DNA of 32,829 bases from QHYU01 sp041493955 (GCA_041493955.1 JBGPZW010000018.1:1-32829); one strand, 5' to 3'; counted from the stretch's first letter, positions 1 through 8,049 are shown. Notes: a model not told the origin generated them from the letters alone. Program-made: numbers and translations.

Positions 1-2
1 CG

Positions 3-128
3 CCCGGCCAGTGGGCCGATATCATCGTGCTCTCCGCCGACATTACCAAACTGGCGCCGCCGGAGTTGCTCAAGACAGTAGTCTCACAGACTTTCGTCGG
101 CGGCCGCTTGGTGTACGAAAATAGATAG
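3..128 (+). CDS. C-terminal end of an amidohydrolase-family protein (5' end outside window)
   Basis: The reading frame is open from base 3 to a TAG at 126-128 and gives 41 residues. The segment reads GQWADIIVLSADITKLAPPE and then TFVGGRLVYE. This is the usual end of metal-dependent amidohydrolases of the YtcJ/imidazolonepropionase-like group: 'GK.ADIVVLD.D' followed by a 'V..T.VGGK.VYE' strand that closes the small beta-sandwich domain. The catalytic barrel lies outside the window, so metal ligands and substrate cannot be judged. The gene ends about 100 bases before the RidA-like gene, which has its own promoter, so the two need not be one operon. Confidence 0.7.
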   Translation, partial: PGQWADIIVLSADITKLAPPELLKTVVSQTFVGGRLVYENR

Positions 129-180
129 CTCTATCCACGCCGAGTCCCGCGCAGACCGAAGCAAAATGCCGTGAGCTCTG

Positions 181-209
181 TTGTGATTGTTGGTGCAGGG
201 CAGTACACT
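181..209 (+). promoter_or_regulatory. Sigma70-like promoter for the RidA-like gene
   Basis: TTGTGA at 181-186 and TACACT at 204-209 are separated by 17 bases. The start codon follows 19 bases after the -10 box, with AAGGAGGAG in between. This is a sequence match only; transcription is inferred. Confidence 0.5.
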
Positions 210-228
210 CCCGCGGCAAGGAGGAGAC

Positions 229-699
229 ATGTCAAACCCTTTCAAAATCGTCGCGGTGTCTGTTCTGTTGCTGGCGATTGTGTCTTTGGCGGTGACGACC
301 TTCTCTTCGCCTCAGGGCCCCGCAAAGCGCCGGACGATCAACCTTCCGAACCGGCCCGTGCAGGCGCCGTTCAGCGATGGCGTGCTGGTGGGCAACACGC
401 TCTATCTGGCTGGGCGCATCGGCGTTGATCCCAAGACCGGCAAGCCACCGGAGGACCTCGAGCAGGAGATCCGCATTGTCCTTGACGGCATGAAGACCAC
501 GCTCGCCGAGGGCGGAATGAGCATGGACGACCTGGTCTATGTGCAGGTCTTTTGCCCGGACTTGTCGCTCTATGACAAGTTCAATGGCGTTTACCGAGGC
601 TATTTCACCAAGGATTTTCCCGCGCGGGCGTTTGTCGGCTCCGGCCCCCTTCTTCGCGGCGGGCACTTCGAAGTCCAGGCCATTGCTATGAGACCCTAG
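229..699 (+). CDS. RidA/YjgF/YER057c-family protein with N-terminal membrane anchor or signal peptide
   Basis: The protein has 156 residues. ATG 229 is chosen because AAGGAGGAG (218-226) lies just upstream; an in-frame TTG at 187 has no such site. Residues 5-25 (FKIVAVSVLLLAIVSLAVTT) form one hydrophobic segment after a short basic start, so the protein is probably anchored in the inner membrane or exported. Residues about 45-154 are a complete Rid domain: 'GNTLYLAGRIGVDPKTGK', 'VYVQVFCPDLSLYDKFN' and 'FPARAFVGSGPLLRGGHFEVQAIAM'. The Arg in PAR (R133) aligns with the carboxylate-binding Arg of active RidA deaminases, so enamine/imine hydrolase activity is possible. Classical RidA is cytosolic and about 130 residues, so the added anchor is unusual. 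Substrate unknown. The EamA transporter gene follows after 60 bases and may be co-transcribed. Confidence 0.88.
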   Translation: MSNPFKIVAVSVLLLAIVSLAVTTFSSPQGPAKRRTINLPNRPVQAPFSDGVLVGNTLYLAGRIGVDPKTGKPPEDLEQEIRIVLDGMKTTLAEGGMSMDDLVYVQVFCPDLSLYDKFNGVYRGYFTKDFPARAFVGSGPLLRGGHFEVQAIAMRP

Positions 700-759
700 C
701 GTGCACAGGAAGCGCTGCGCGGCGTGCCAGCCCGTGGTTGAGGTCTGAAGGCCCCGGTC

Positions 760-1689
760 ATGAATCGACGTCTCAAAGCTGATCTCGCGCTGACCTTGTG
801 CACGGTGCTGTGGGGCGCGACCTTCGTGGTGGTGAAGAATGCCCTCGCGGAGGCTTCGGTTTTCGCCTTCATGGCCGTGCGCTTCACGCTGGCCGCGGCC
901 CTGATGGCGGTGATCTTTCGATCCTCGCTGCGCGAGCTCTCCCGGGCCGAAATCTGGGCCGGGGTGCAAATTGGCTTCTTCATGTTTTCCGGCTACGCGT
1001 TTCAGACTAGAGGCCTGCTCACCACCACGCCTTCGAAGGCGGGTTTCATCACTGGGTTCAGCGTGGTGCTGGTACCGGTGCTGCTGTGGCTGTTCTGGGG
1101 GCGCCGCATCAATCAATGGGTCTGGGCCGGTGCGCTGGCGGCGCTGGTGGGCTTGTACTACCTCACGGTACCTCCAGCCGGATTCAGCGGGCTCAATGTG
1201 GGCGACTCGCTGGTCTTCGTCTGCGCGGTACTCTTTGCGCTGCACATCATCTTCGTTGGCCGGTACAGCCCGCATCACTCCGTGGGCGCCCTGAGCTTTC
1301 TCCAAGTTGCGACCACGGCGGGGCTCACTCTTCTGGCCCTCCCGGTGTTCGCGGCGACGGGCTGGGAGCCGCCTCGCTTGCACTGGAACGTCGCGCTGCT
1401 CACGGCCATCCTGATTACGGCCGTGCTGGCCACCGCCGTCTCCTTCTCCGTACAGGTCTGGGCGCAGCAATACACTACACCCACGCACACGGCCATTCTC
1501 TTCAGTCTCGAGCCCGTGTTTGCAGCGATCACTTCCTACATCGTCCTGCGCGAGCGGCTGAGCCGCCGCGCCGGCTTCGGTGCGGCGCTGATTCTCTTTG
1601 GCATCCTCCTGGCGGAATTGAAAGGTCCGACGCAGGCCGCGCCGGAATCCCCCGGCCCAGTCGGCGAGACCCCTGAAGCGGGTGTCTAG
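760..1689 (+). CDS. EamA/DMT-superfamily transporter (RhaT/YdcZ-like)
   Basis: This is a 309-residue integral membrane protein with about ten hydrophobic helices. They form two repeated EamA halves, roughly residues 8-140 and 148-288. Family hallmarks are the opening 'LALTLCTVLWGATFVVVKNAL', a 'TTPSKAGFITGFSVVLVPVLLWLFWGRR' segment closing the first half, and 'TPTHTAILFSLEPVFAAITSYIVLRERLS' near the end of the second. Members export or import amino acids, metabolites or nucleosides; the substrate cannot be read from sequence. The C-terminal about 25 residues (Pro/Gly/Glu-rich) are a soluble tail. Start ATG 760 has only a weak purine-rich site upstream. The 60-base gap to the RidA-like gene and the lack of an obvious promoter suggest co-transcription. 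The gene converges on leuD. Confidence 0.9.
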   Translation: MNRRLKADLALTLCTVLWGATFVVVKNALAEASVFAFMAVRFTLAAALMAVIFRSSLRELSRAEIWAGVQIGFFMFSGYAFQTRGLLTTTPSKAGFITGFSVVLVPVLLWLFWGRRINQWVWAGALAALVGLYYLTVPPAGFSGLNVGDSLVFVCAVLFALHIIFVGRYSPHHSVGALSFLQVATTAGLTLLALPVFAATGWEPPRLHWNVALLTAILITAVLATAVSFSVQVWAQQYTTPTHTAILFSLEPVFAAITSYIVLRERLSRRAGFGAALILFGILLAELKGPTQAAPESPGPVGETPEAGV

Positions 1690-1751
1690 CCCAGCAGGGC
1701 AGGGGCGGGTGAAACCGTTGGATTTCCTTCACGCGATGCCGTTCGCGGGAT

Positions 1752-2393
1752 TTACTTTTGCGAGGAGGAGGCCATCACGTCCACCAGGTCGTACATCGTC
1801 GCCGTAGGCTGATGGCGCTTCTCGAACGCGGTGATTTCGGCCTCGTGTTGGAGGGTCAGACCGATGTCGTCGAGGCCCTCGAGCAGGACCATTTTTCGGA
1901 AGGGATCGATCTCGAATGAAACCCTTAGGCCGGCTTCATCGGTGATGGTCTGGTTGGGAAGGTCCACGGACAACCGGTAGCCTTCCCCCTGCTCCACGCG
2001 CAGGAAAAGGTCATCCACCTGCGCTTCGCTGAGGGTAATGGGCAAGATGCTATTCTTAAAGCAATTGTTATAGAAAATATCGCCGAAGCTGGGAGCGAGC
2101 ACCACGCGGAATCCATAGTCCAGCATGCCCCACGCGGCGTGCTCTCTGCTGGACCCGCAGGCAAAATTCGTCCGGGCCAGCAGAATCGAGGCGCCCAGGT
2201 AGCGGGGCGAATTGAGTACAAAGTTCGGGTTCGGCTTCTCGCCATCTAAATACCGCCAGTCGAAGAACAGCAAGCGCCCGTAGCCCTCTCGCGTGAGCAG
2301 TTTGCAGAATTGCTTGGGGATCATCTGGTCCGTGTCCACGTGGACGCGGTCGAGCGGCGCCACCAGCCCGGTATGCCGAGTGAAAGTTTGCAT
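1752..2393 (-). CDS. leuD: 3-isopropylmalate dehydratase small subunit
   Basis: LeuD combines with LeuC to isomerise 2-isopropylmalate to 3-isopropylmalate in leucine synthesis (cytoplasm). The 213-residue product has the expected length and swivelling-domain motifs: 'DTDQMIPKQFCK' near residue 20, 'ARTNFACGSSREHAAWGMLDYGFRVVLAPSFGDIFYNNCFKNSILPI' at about 73-119, and the C-terminal 'GLDDIGLTLQHEAEITAFEKR'. The GSSREHA loop lines the substrate pocket. It begins 3 bases after the leuC stop codon, so the pair is a tight operon with coupled translation. The gene converges on the EamA gene, with about 60 bases between the two stop codons. Confidence 0.96.
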   Translation of the reverse strand: MQTFTRHTGLVAPLDRVHVDTDQMIPKQFCKLLTREGYGRLLFFDWRYLDGEKPNPNFVLNSPRYLGASILLARTNFACGSSREHAAWGMLDYGFRVVLAPSFGDIFYNNCFKNSILPITLSEAQVDDLFLRVEQGEGYRLSVDLPNQTITDEAGLRVSFEIDPFRKMVLLEGLDDIGLTLQHEAEITAFEKRHQPTATMYDLVDVMASSSQK

Positions 2394-2396
2394 GTG

Positions 2397-3818
2397 CTAT
2401 TCGGACGCCTCCACGTCCCACTCACGGATATCTACGAAGTGGCCGGCGATGGCGGCCGCGGCGGCCATGATCGGGCTGACCAGGTGCGTGCGCCCGCCCT
2501 TGCCCTGGCGGCCTTCGAAGTTACGGTTCGACGTGCTGGCGCAGCGCTCTCCCGCAGGCAGCACATCGGGGTTCATACCGATGCACATGCTGCACCCGGC
2601 GTCGCGCCACTCAAAGCCTGCGTCCGTGAAAATCTTGTCCAGGCCTTCCTTTTCGGCGGCAGCTTTCACCACGCGCGAGCCGGGCACGACCAGAGCTTCC
2701 TTGAGCGTGCGCGCGATTCGCTTGCCCGCCACGACGCGCGCGGCTGCGCTCAAATCTTCCAGGCGTGAGTTGGTGCACGAGCCGATAAAGACGCGATCGA
2801 GTGGAATATCCACCAGCCGGGTGCCGGGCTTGAGCCCCATGTACTCGAGAGCGCGGACGGCCGCCTTCTGCGCGTCAGGATCGCGGAGCGAGGCGGGGTC
2901 GGGAACTCTCCCGGTCACGTCGGTCACCATGCCGGGATTGGTGCCCCAGGTGACTTGCGGCGCCACCTCCGCGGCGTTCAGTTCAACAGTCGTATCGAAT
3001 CTTGCGTCCGGATCGCTGACGATGGTCCTCCAGCGTGCGACGGCGGCGACAAAATCCTTGCCGGGCGGCACAAACGGGCGACCTTCCATATACGCAAAGG
3101 TTGTCTGGTCCGGCGCAATCATGCCGGCGCGGGCCCCAGCCTCGATGGACATGTTGCAGACGGTCATGCGGCTTTCCATGGAAAGCGCCCGGATGGCTTC
3201 GCCGTCGTATTCGATGACGTGCCCGATGCCGCCGGCGATGCCGATCTTGCCGATGATGGCCAGGATGAGGTCTTTCGCCGTAACCCCGCGCGGCCGTTTC
3301 CGGTGCACCAAAATGTGCATGGTCTTCGAGCGGAACTGTGAGAGGCACTGGGTGGCGAGCACGTGTTCGACTTCACTGGTGCCGATGCCGAAAGCCAGAG
3401 TGCCGAAGGCGCCGTGCGTAGAGGTGTGGCTGTCGCCACACACGATCGTCTGTCCGGGCTGGGTGATTCCGAGCTCCGGTCCGATGATGTGCACGATGCC
3501 TTGGTTGCGGCTGTGCATGTCAAACAGTCGCACGCCAGTTTCGCGGCAGTTGCGCGTGAGGGCCTCAAACTGCCCAGCGGCGTCGGAATCTAGAATGGGC
3601 AGTTCGCGGTTTTTCGTGGGAACGGAATGGTCCATGACCGCGAATGTCAGATCCGGCCGGCGCACCTTGCGGCCAGCCGCCTTCAGGCCGGCAAACGCTT
3701 GCGGAGAGGTCCCCTCATGGATCAGATGGCGGTCAATGTAAATGAGCGCGGGGTGCCCGGGAGCCTCGTGGACGAGGTGGGTCTCCCAGATCTTCTCATA
3801 CATGGTGCGCGGCGGCAT
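2397..3818 (-). CDS. leuC: 3-isopropylmalate dehydratase large subunit
   Basis: LeuC is the [4Fe-4S] subunit of isopropylmalate isomerase, of the aconitase superfamily. The start is placed at ATG 3818, giving 473 residues beginning MPPRTMYEKIW, which matches the normal LeuC N-terminus. A longer in-frame start at 3890 would add 24 residues unlike the family and lie upstream of the predicted promoter. Visible motifs are 'CGDSHTSTHGAFGTLAFGIGTSEVEHVLATQ' (127-157), 'FIGSCTNSRLEDL' with cluster ligand C348, and 'GCSMCIGMNPD' with C409 and C412. Length and cysteine spacing agree with the E. coli enzyme. It is transcribed leuC-leuD, divergent from the HtrA-type gene. The predicted leader is only a few bases and no strong Shine-Dalgarno is present. 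Confidence 0.96.
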   Translation of the reverse strand: MPPRTMYEKIWETHLVHEAPGHPALIYIDRHLIHEGTSPQAFAGLKAAGRKVRRPDLTFAVMDHSVPTKNRELPILDSDAAGQFEALTRNCRETGVRLFDMHSRNQGIVHIIGPELGITQPGQTIVCGDSHTSTHGAFGTLAFGIGTSEVEHVLATQCLSQFRSKTMHILVHRKRPRGVTAKDLILAIIGKIGIAGGIGHVIEYDGEAIRALSMESRMTVCNMSIEAGARAGMIAPDQTTFAYMEGRPFVPPGKDFVAAVARWRTIVSDPDARFDTTVELNAAEVAPQVTWGTNPGMVTDVTGRVPDPASLRDPDAQKAAVRALEYMGLKPGTRLVDIPLDRVFIGSCTNSRLEDLSAAARVVAGKRIARTLKEALVVPGSRVVKAAAEKEGLDKIFTDAGFEWRDAGCSMCIGMNPDVLPAGERCASTSNRNFEGRQGKGGRTHLVSPIMAAAAAIAGHFVDIREWDVEASE

Positions 3819-3831
3819 CGGCAAACGCCCC

Positions 3832-3860
3832 ATTCTAGCAGGGCTTGGGCCTTCCGCCAA
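3832..3860 (-). promoter_or_regulatory. Promoter of leuCD
   Basis: On the minus strand TTGGCG (3860-3855) and TAGAAT (3837-3832) are exactly 17 bases apart, and the -10 has an extended TGC directly upstream. The -10 box ends 13 bases before the leuC ATG, predicting a leader of roughly 6-7 bases. Confidence 0.6.
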
Positions 3861-3928
3861 CCGTGGGTTGTCGGCCTCGGGTTGGTGCAACGAAAAACGA
3901 CCGCCGCGAATCTATCCGAGGGAGCAAA

Positions 3929-3949
3929 GGCGCCGGCAAGTCCGGCGCC
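3929..3949. other. Perfect 8-bp inverted repeat between divergent leuC and HtrA-type genes
   Basis: GGCGCCGG, a 5-base loop (CAAGT) and CCGGCGCC form a perfect stem in the divergent intergenic region. No T-tract follows, so it is not a typical terminator. It could be a protein-binding site or an RNA hairpin. The rest of 3861-4030 shows no gene that I can support. Confidence 0.4.
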
Positions 3950-4033
3950 CGCCGGCCGCGCTTCCGGCTGTACCGTCGGACAGTTTGCTCACAGGCACCC
4001 GCTGGTGCCGTCTAAACAGAAGAGCGGCTCAGG

Positions 4034-4042
4034 TGCTATAAT
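4034..4042 (+). promoter_or_regulatory. Extended -10 promoter of the HtrA-type protease gene
   Basis: TGCTATAAT at 4034-4042 is a consensus extended -10 element. No good -35 hexamer lies 16-18 bases upstream, as is common for extended -10 promoters. The start codon is 44 bases further on, preceded by GGGAG-type purine stretches. Confidence 0.55.
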
Positions 4043-4086
4043 TGCGAGGGTCATATCGCGATTCTGGGAGATATGGGAGCTAGCCA

Positions 4087-5646
4087 ATGGGAATGCAACT
4101 CCGGGAACTGATGGACTGGGCGAAGAACCGCAAGATACTGGCCACCGCGTTGGTGGTGCTGACCCTGGGGGTCGGCATCCTGATGGGCACGGTGATTTCG
4201 GGCCGGGTGGTGACGGCCACGCGGGGGCTGACGGGCAGCGGGGCAACACCGCTGGCCATCCCCGACCCGGTGCAGATGTCGAGCACCTTTGCCGCCATCG
4301 TCAACAAGGTGGAGCCGGCCGTGGTGAACATCTCCACCACGCAGGTGGTGGAGCGCAAGCGGGCGCCGCGCCGCCCGCGGGGCCAGAACCCCCAGGATCC
4401 CTTCCAGGATTTCTTTGACCGCTTTTTTGATTCTCCCGATCAGGGGCCGACCGCCGAGCGCAGCCTGGGCTCCGGGGTAATCGTGGACAAGAAAGGCTTC
4501 ATCCTGACGAATAACCATGTCGTCGAACAGGCCACCAAGATCCAAGTTCAACTGCACGGCGAATCCACGCGTTATACCGCCAAGGTGATCGGCACCGATG
4601 AGGAGACAGACCTCGCGGTCATCAAAATTGACGCCAACCGCGATTTTGCCACAGCCAAGCTGGGGAACTCGGACGGCGTGCAAGTGGGGGACTGGGCGCT
4701 GGCCATCGGCAGCCCGTTCGGCCTGCAAGCCACCGTCACCGCGGGCATCATCAGCGCGAAGGACCGGGGCAACGTCGGCCGGCAGTTCCAACGCTTTCTC
4801 CAGACCGACGCAGCCATCAACCCCGGGAACTCAGGCGGCCCGCTGGTGGACATGGCCGGGCAGGTGATCGGCATCAACACCGCGATCATCACCGGCAGCC
4901 GCGGCTACGAGGGGGTGGGCTTCGCGATGCCGTCGAACACCGCCATCAACGTCTATAATCAGCTCATCAGCAGAGGCCGCGTGACCCGCGGGTCCATCGG
5001 CGTCAGCTTCACCGAAGAGCGCGGCACCAATCCGGTGACTCTCAAGGAGCTCGGCGCGGATTACGGCATCGCCATCGAAGCGGTAGAACCCGGCAGCCCG
5101 GCGGAGAAGGCCGGCTTGCAGGCGGGCGACGTCATCACCAAGGTAAACGGCAACGCGGTGCACACCGGCAACGACATGGTCAATCCCATTGCCCAGACGC
5201 CTATCGGCAGCAAGGTCCACATCAACTACGTGCGCGACCGCAAGGAGCATGAGGCCTCGCTCACCGTGGAGGATCGCACCAAGGTCTTCCCGGGCCGGGT
5301 CGGAAGCAACGAGGGCCAGCCCGGAGAATCGGCGCCGGGGGAATTCGGGCTGCGCGTGGAGGAGCTTACTCCGGAGCGGGCCCGCCGGGCGGGCATGGAA
5401 GGGCAGCGGGGCGTGATGGTCACGGAGGTCGAGCCGGCCGGCTTCGCCGATGACGTCGGCCTGGCTCGCGGGGACGTCATCGTGGAAGTGAACCACGAAG
5501 TGATCAACACCGCGGGTGACTTCCGCCGGAGCATCTCGAAGCTCAAGACCGGACAGAACGTGGTGTTCAAAGTGATGCGCCGACAAGACAGCGAGCGCGT
5601 GCTCACTGTGTTTCTGGCCGGCGTTGTTCCTGCCGACCAACCGTGA
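4087..5646 (+). CDS. DegP/HtrA-type periplasmic serine protease (Do family)
   Basis: The 519-residue protein is a membrane-anchored, S1C-family protease for envelope protein quality control. An N-terminal hydrophobic helix (about residues 17-39) is followed by the trypsin-like domain. The catalytic triad is visible: H144 in 'LTNNHVVE', D175 in 'EETDLAVIKID', and S249 in 'INPGNSGGPLVD'. Two PDZ domains follow, at about 300-395 ('AVEPGSPAEKAGLQAGDVITKVNG') and 410-515 ('EVEPAGFADDVGLARGDVIVEVNHEVI'). Triad order, spacing and two PDZ domains are those of Do-type proteases such as DegP, DegQ and MucD. Which paralogue it represents cannot be decided. The start is ATG 4087; ATG 4093 is a close alternative. 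The peptidoglycan-binding protein gene follows within 20 bases and is probably co-transcribed. Confidence 0.94.
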   Translation: MGMQLRELMDWAKNRKILATALVVLTLGVGILMGTVISGRVVTATRGLTGSGATPLAIPDPVQMSSTFAAIVNKVEPAVVNISTTQVVERKRAPRRPRGQNPQDPFQDFFDRFFDSPDQGPTAERSLGSGVIVDKKGFILTNNHVVEQATKIQVQLHGESTRYTAKVIGTDEETDLAVIKIDANRDFATAKLGNSDGVQVGDWALAIGSPFGLQATVTAGIISAKDRGNVGRQFQRFLQTDAAINPGNSGGPLVDMAGQVIGINTAIITGSRGYEGVGFAMPSNTAINVYNQLISRGRVTRGSIGVSFTEERGTNPVTLKELGADYGIAIEAVEPGSPAEKAGLQAGDVITKVNGNAVHTGNDMVNPIAQTPIGSKVHINYVRDRKEHEASLTVEDRTKVFPGRVGSNEGQPGESAPGEFGLRVEELTPERARRAGMEGQRGVMVTEVEPAGFADDVGLARGDVIVEVNHEVINTAGDFRRSISKLKTGQNVVFKVMRRQDSERVLTVFLAGVVPADQP

Positions 5647-5662
5647 GGAGCGCATCCGGCTC

Positions 5663-6163
5663 GTGCGCGTGAAACGAACGACAAGTTTGCTGTTGTTTCT
5701 CGGGGCGACGCTGCTGGCCAGCGCCGCCCCGGTTGGTTTACGCGCGCAGAAGGGAGCCGCGCAAAAAACGGCGCCAAATTCCGCAAGACCCGTTGCCGGC
5801 AGGCGCGGCGCTGCGACGACGAAGCGCGCCACCAGAACGAGCTCGAAGCCGGTCTCCGGCAAGCGCAGCAAGCCCCGGCGCCGCGAACGCGCTCAGAAGG
5901 CTCCCACCCCTGAGCGCATCTCGGAAATCCAGGCGGCGCTGGCCCGTGAGGGCGCCTTCCAAGGCAAACCCAACGGCAAATGGGACACCGCAAGCGTCGA
6001 AGGCATGAAGCGCTTCCAGGCCGCCAATCATCTGAACCCCAGCGGAAAGCTCGATGCCTTGACTCTGCAGAAGCTGGGCCTGGGCTCCGAGATAGCGGGG
6101 CGCGGGGCCCCCCGCCCGCCGGTTGCGCCGGCCCCGGCCTCTTCCACACCGGAACTGGATTGA
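5663..6163 (+). CDS. Exported, highly basic protein with a C-terminal peptidoglycan-binding domain
   Basis: From GTG 5663 the product has 166 residues. This start gives a classical signal peptide (VRVKRTTSLLLFLGATLLASAAPVGLRAQ, cleavage near A-Q), with GAGGAG 12 bases upstream. An ATG at 5624 would overlap the protease gene by 23 bases and put charged residues before the signal; it remains possible. After the signal comes about 70 residues extremely rich in Lys, Arg, Ala, Ser and Thr, probably disordered. Then a PG_binding_1-type three-helix domain follows: 'RISEIQAALAREGAFQGKPNGKWDTASVEGMKRFQAANHLNPSGKLDALTLQKLGLG'. A Pro/Ala tail ends the protein. There is no catalytic domain, so it probably tethers to, or scaffolds on, the cell wall. 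It lies 16 bases after the HtrA-type gene, suggesting a shared envelope role. Confidence 0.8.
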   Translation: MRVKRTTSLLLFLGATLLASAAPVGLRAQKGAAQKTAPNSARPVAGRRGAATTKRATRTSSKPVSGKRSKPRRRERAQKAPTPERISEIQAALAREGAFQGKPNGKWDTASVEGMKRFQAANHLNPSGKLDALTLQKLGLGSEIAGRGAPRPPVAPAPASSTPELD

Positions 6164-6241
6164 TGCCCCCGGCGTAGACCGCCGATCCAGGCGGAGCGAA
6201 TCGACCCCGCACAGTACAGAAAGCACTACGTCGCGGCTGCG

Positions 6242-6270
6242 TTGACGCTGGCGAGGGTGTCTGCTACATT
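6242..6270 (+). promoter_or_regulatory. Promoter of the aldehyde dehydrogenase gene
   Basis: TTGACG (6242-6247), 17 bases, and TACATT (6265-6270) with an extended TGC just upstream. The 77 bases to the start codon contain a strong GAGGAGGT ribosome-binding site but no structure I recognise. Confidence 0.55.
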
Positions 6271-6347
6271 CGGGCTTGCCGCGTTACTAAGCACTCTGAT
6301 TGTCCCGTTTCTCCAACTCGGATCGCATCCATCGTTGAGGAGGTAGT

Positions 6348-7871
6348 ATGGCCACCGCAGTCATTCCCAAGGTGTACAAGAACTACATAAACGGCGAGTG
6401 GATGGAGTCGCGTAGCGGTAAGGCGTTTGAGAACCGGAACCCCGCCAATACGGAGGAGCTGATCGGGATGTTTCCGTCCTCCACTGAGGAGGACGTCAAC
6501 GCCGCCGTGGACGCCGCTAAGGAAGCCTACAAGACCTGGCGGCTGGTGCCCGCGCCCAAGCGCGCTGAGATTCTTTTCCGCGCCGCAGAAATCCTGGTGA
6601 AGCGCAAGGAAGACCTTGCGCGGGACATGACTCGGGAGATGGGCAAAATCCTGGCGGAGACGCGCGGCGACGTCCAGGAAGCCATCGATATGACTTACTA
6701 CATGGCCGGCGAGGGCCGCCGCCAGTTCGGGCAGACCACGCCGTCGGAGCTGCCCAACAAGTTTGCGATGAGCGTCCGCCAACCCATCGGTGTCTGCACC
6801 ATGATCACGCCGTGGAATTTCCCCATGGCCATTCCTTCCTGGAAGATCATGCCAGCGCTGATCTGCGGGAACACGGTGGTCTTCAAGCCGGCGTCGGATA
6901 CGCCGCTTTCCGGATACAACCTCGTGCAGGTGCTGACCGAGGCGGGTCTCCCTCGCGGCGTGGTAAACATCCTCACCGGTTCGGGCAGCAAGGTGGGCAA
7001 TCCGCTCGTGAAGCATCCAAACGTGTTCCTGGTGAGCTTCACCGGGTCGACCGACGTGGGCCGCAGCGTCAGCGAGGCCTGCGCCCCGGACTTTAAGCAC
7101 TGCCAGCTGGAGATGGGCGGGAAGAACATTATCATCGTCATGGATGATGCCAATCTCGAGCTGGCCGTGGACGGGGCGATCTGGGGCGGCTTCGGCACCA
7201 CCGGGCAGCGGTGCACCGCGGCCAGCCGGGTCACGGTGCACAAAAAGGTCTACAAGGAGTTTGTGGATCGTTTTGCGGCTCGCGCCAAATCGCTCAAGGT
7301 CGGCGACGGCCTGGACGCCAGCACGGAGATGGGCCCGTGCGTCAACGAATCGCAGCTCCAGACCGTCATGGAGTACGTGAACATTGGGATTAACGAAGGC
7401 GCGCGGCTCGCCGCCGGCGGCCATCGCCTGGAAAGCGGTTCCTACGCGCGGGGCTGGTTCCACGAACCCACGATCTTTGCGGACTGCGACCCCAAGATGC
7501 GCGTCGCCCAGGAAGAAATCTTCGGCCCGGTCGTCTCCGTGATCCCGTGCGACAACCTGGAGAACGCATTGGAGATTGCCAACGGCGTGGCCTACGGCCT
7601 ATCGGCCTCGATTTACACTCGCGACGTCAACAAGGCCTTCCAGGCCATGCGCGACCTCTACACCGGAATTGTTTACGTCAACGCACCCACGATAGGCGCG
7701 GAAACCCATCTGCCGTTTGGCGGCACCAAGCAGACCGGCAACGGCCACCGCGAGGCCGGCATCGCAGCCATCGACTTCTACTCCGAGTGGAAGACGATCT
7801 ACGTGGACTTCTCCGACAAGTTGCAGCGCGCGCAGATCGACACTTCCGGCTTTGCGCGCTTGGGGGGCTAG
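6348..7871 (+). CDS. NAD(P)-dependent aldehyde dehydrogenase family protein
   Basis: A 507-residue member of the ALDH superfamily that oxidises an aldehyde to its carboxylate in the cytoplasm. Catalytic residues are all present: N157 in 'TPWNFPMAIP', E255 in 'LEMGGKN', and the nucleophile C289 in 'TTGQRCTAASR'. The coenzyme-binding 'FTGSTDVGR' and the C-terminal 'LPFGGTKQTGNGHREAG' are also clear. The overall pattern ('KNYINGEWMESRSGK', 'AMSVRQPIGVCTMITPWNFP') is close to alpha-ketoglutaric semialdehyde/succinate semialdehyde and ALDH7-like dehydrogenases, but the substrate cannot be assigned. ATG 6348 is preceded by a strong GAGGAGGT. The gene stands alone, with its own promoter and a hairpin after its stop codon. 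Confidence 0.93.
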   Translation: MATAVIPKVYKNYINGEWMESRSGKAFENRNPANTEELIGMFPSSTEEDVNAAVDAAKEAYKTWRLVPAPKRAEILFRAAEILVKRKEDLARDMTREMGKILAETRGDVQEAIDMTYYMAGEGRRQFGQTTPSELPNKFAMSVRQPIGVCTMITPWNFPMAIPSWKIMPALICGNTVVFKPASDTPLSGYNLVQVLTEAGLPRGVVNILTGSGSKVGNPLVKHPNVFLVSFTGSTDVGRSVSEACAPDFKHCQLEMGGKNIIIVMDDANLELAVDGAIWGGFGTTGQRCTAASRVTVHKKVYKEFVDRFAARAKSLKVGDGLDASTEMGPCVNESQLQTVMEYVNIGINEGARLAAGGHRLESGSYARGWFHEPTIFADCDPKMRVAQEEIFGPVVSVIPCDNLENALEIANGVAYGLSASIYTRDVNKAFQAMRDLYTGIVYVNAPTIGAETHLPFGGTKQTGNGHREAGIAAIDFYSEWKTIYVDFSDKLQRAQIDTSGFARLGG

Positions 7872-7903
7872 GGCCTACAGCGGGCAGCGCCTGCGGGCTC
7901 CCG

Positions 7904-7925
7904 GGGGCACGGCTTTCCGTGCCCC
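7904..7925 (+). terminator. Terminator-like hairpin after the aldehyde dehydrogenase gene
   Basis: GGGGCACGG, loop CTTT, CCGTGCCCC forms a perfect 9-bp GC-rich stem 32 bases after the stop codon. The following bases (TCAGTTCCTTCT) are pyrimidine-rich, not a clean T run, so termination is likely but not certain. The remainder of 7926-8049 shows no supported gene. Confidence 0.5.
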
Positions 7926-8049
7926 TCAGTTCCTTCTGGGCGCATCAGGGCGCTCCCGGGCGCGCCAGGGCGTGCGCCCAATGCGCGGACTAGGATGCCG
8001 GGGCAGAAGCAATTGCGGCTGATGGCGTATTGCTACCAGACGCGACAGG

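Noticed and set aside
232..1488. 418-codon minus-strand frame opposite the RidA-like and EamA genes
   Set aside because: Arg/Gln/His-rich shadow frame with no domain; both plus-strand genes are clearly real.
1690..1751. Terminator between the convergent EamA and leuD genes
   Set aside because: Only a 4-bp CGCG dyad is visible and there is no T-tract; too weak to annotate.
2293..3741. 482-codon plus-strand frame opposite leuC
   Set aside because: Antisense shadow of leuC; Ser/Arg/Met-rich without recognisable motifs.
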